Of a DNA stretch of 5,681 nucleotides, positions 5,582-5,681 are shown piece by piece (the stretch's first letter is position 1; every line of letters starts with the position of its first letter). The notes beneath the pieces are model-generated. The model had not been told where the DNA came from. It made no database searches and saw nothing but the letters and a program-made list of their open reading frames with translations. The stretch comes from Alphaproteobacteria bacterium (GTDB lineage: Bacteria; Pseudomonadota; Alphaproteobacteria; RS24). The DNA lies in contig JAPPQG010000013.1 of the NCBI GenBank assembly GCA_028816945.1, positions 1 through 5,681 of the forward strand. Reading direction: 5' to 3'. The translations under genes and the position numbers were made by a program.

Positions 5582-5681
5582 TTTCTACAAGCTTACCCCA
5601 CCATTTTTTTTGCTTTTCCTGCTTGTAGAATTTTTTAATGACAGGCCATGTAATTTCTCTATCACAACGCTCACCCAAAGG
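5571..5681 (-). CDS. C-terminal end of an unidentified protein (gene enters from right edge)
   Basis: An open frame enters at 5681 and ends at TAA 5573-5571, giving 36 residues (PLGERCDREITWPVIKKF, then a lysine-rich stretch with two tryptophans, ending LVENGY). Its composition matches the downstream basic protein, and its stop lies inside that gene's first codons (overlap ATGGCTACTAA). Tight overlap with a same-strand gene is the main support for it being real. It could be the partner of the RelE-like protein, but the fragment resembles no antitoxin I recognise, and its full length is unknown. Confidence 0.5.
   Translation of the reverse strand, partial: PLGERCDREITWPVIKKFYKQEKQKKWWGKLVENGY
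5583..5630 (-). repeat. 10-bp perfect inverted repeat before the RelE-like start
   Basis: TTCTACAAGC (5583-5592) and GCTTGTAGAA (5621-5630) are exact reverse complements separated by 28 bases. The inner arm lies 1 base from the start codon of the RelE-like gene, inside the end of the upstream gene. In mRNA this could fold into a stem that occludes the start region, or as DNA it could be an operator. Either is an inference. Confidence 0.6.

Overview
The window looks like bacterial chromosome from an alphaproteobacterium of moderate to low GC. The main evidence is an intact fbcFBC-type operon (Rieske protein, separate cytochrome b, separate cytochrome c1). Its cytochrome b and c1 carry the usual alphaproteobacterial sequence features, and the Rieske protein has a twin-arginine signal anchor. 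The genus cannot be read from the sequence; a marine lineage is possible but unproven.

Layout. Positions 1-1824 (minus strand) hold the N-terminal 608 codons of a large secreted RTX-type protein whose 3' end lies beyond the left edge. It has a VCBS-like domain, 26 unbroken calcium-binding nonapeptides and the beginning of a cadherin-like region. Positions 1825-2535 are a 711-bp divergent intergenic region without a convincing gene. It is rich in structure: a palindrome cluster next to the RTX gene start, a 34-bp tandem repeat of A-tracts, 17-bp direct repeats, and a group of inverted and direct repeats (including a TTAA-N7-TTAA site) ahead of the cytochrome operon. Positions 2536-5166 (plus strand) are petA, petB and petC, separated by 4 and 11 bp. 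After a 55-bp convergent gap, positions 5222-5581 (minus strand) encode a small basic protein whose C-terminal half resembles the RelE/ParE toxin fold. Its start overlaps by 11 bp the end of another minus-strand gene that enters from the right edge.

How it works together. PetA, PetB and PetC form the complete three-subunit catalytic core of the cytochrome bc1 complex. It oxidises quinol, reduces cytochrome c and moves protons across the inner membrane. The RTX gene is divergently transcribed and functionally unrelated; it probably encodes a type I-secreted surface or extracellular protein. The right-hand gene pair is probably one translationally coupled unit, possibly a toxin-antitoxin-like module, but this is weakly supported.

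No clearly new system is evident. The points most worth a second look are the repeat-rich divergent control region, the recent 54-bp duplication in the RTX array, and the coupled pair at the right edge.
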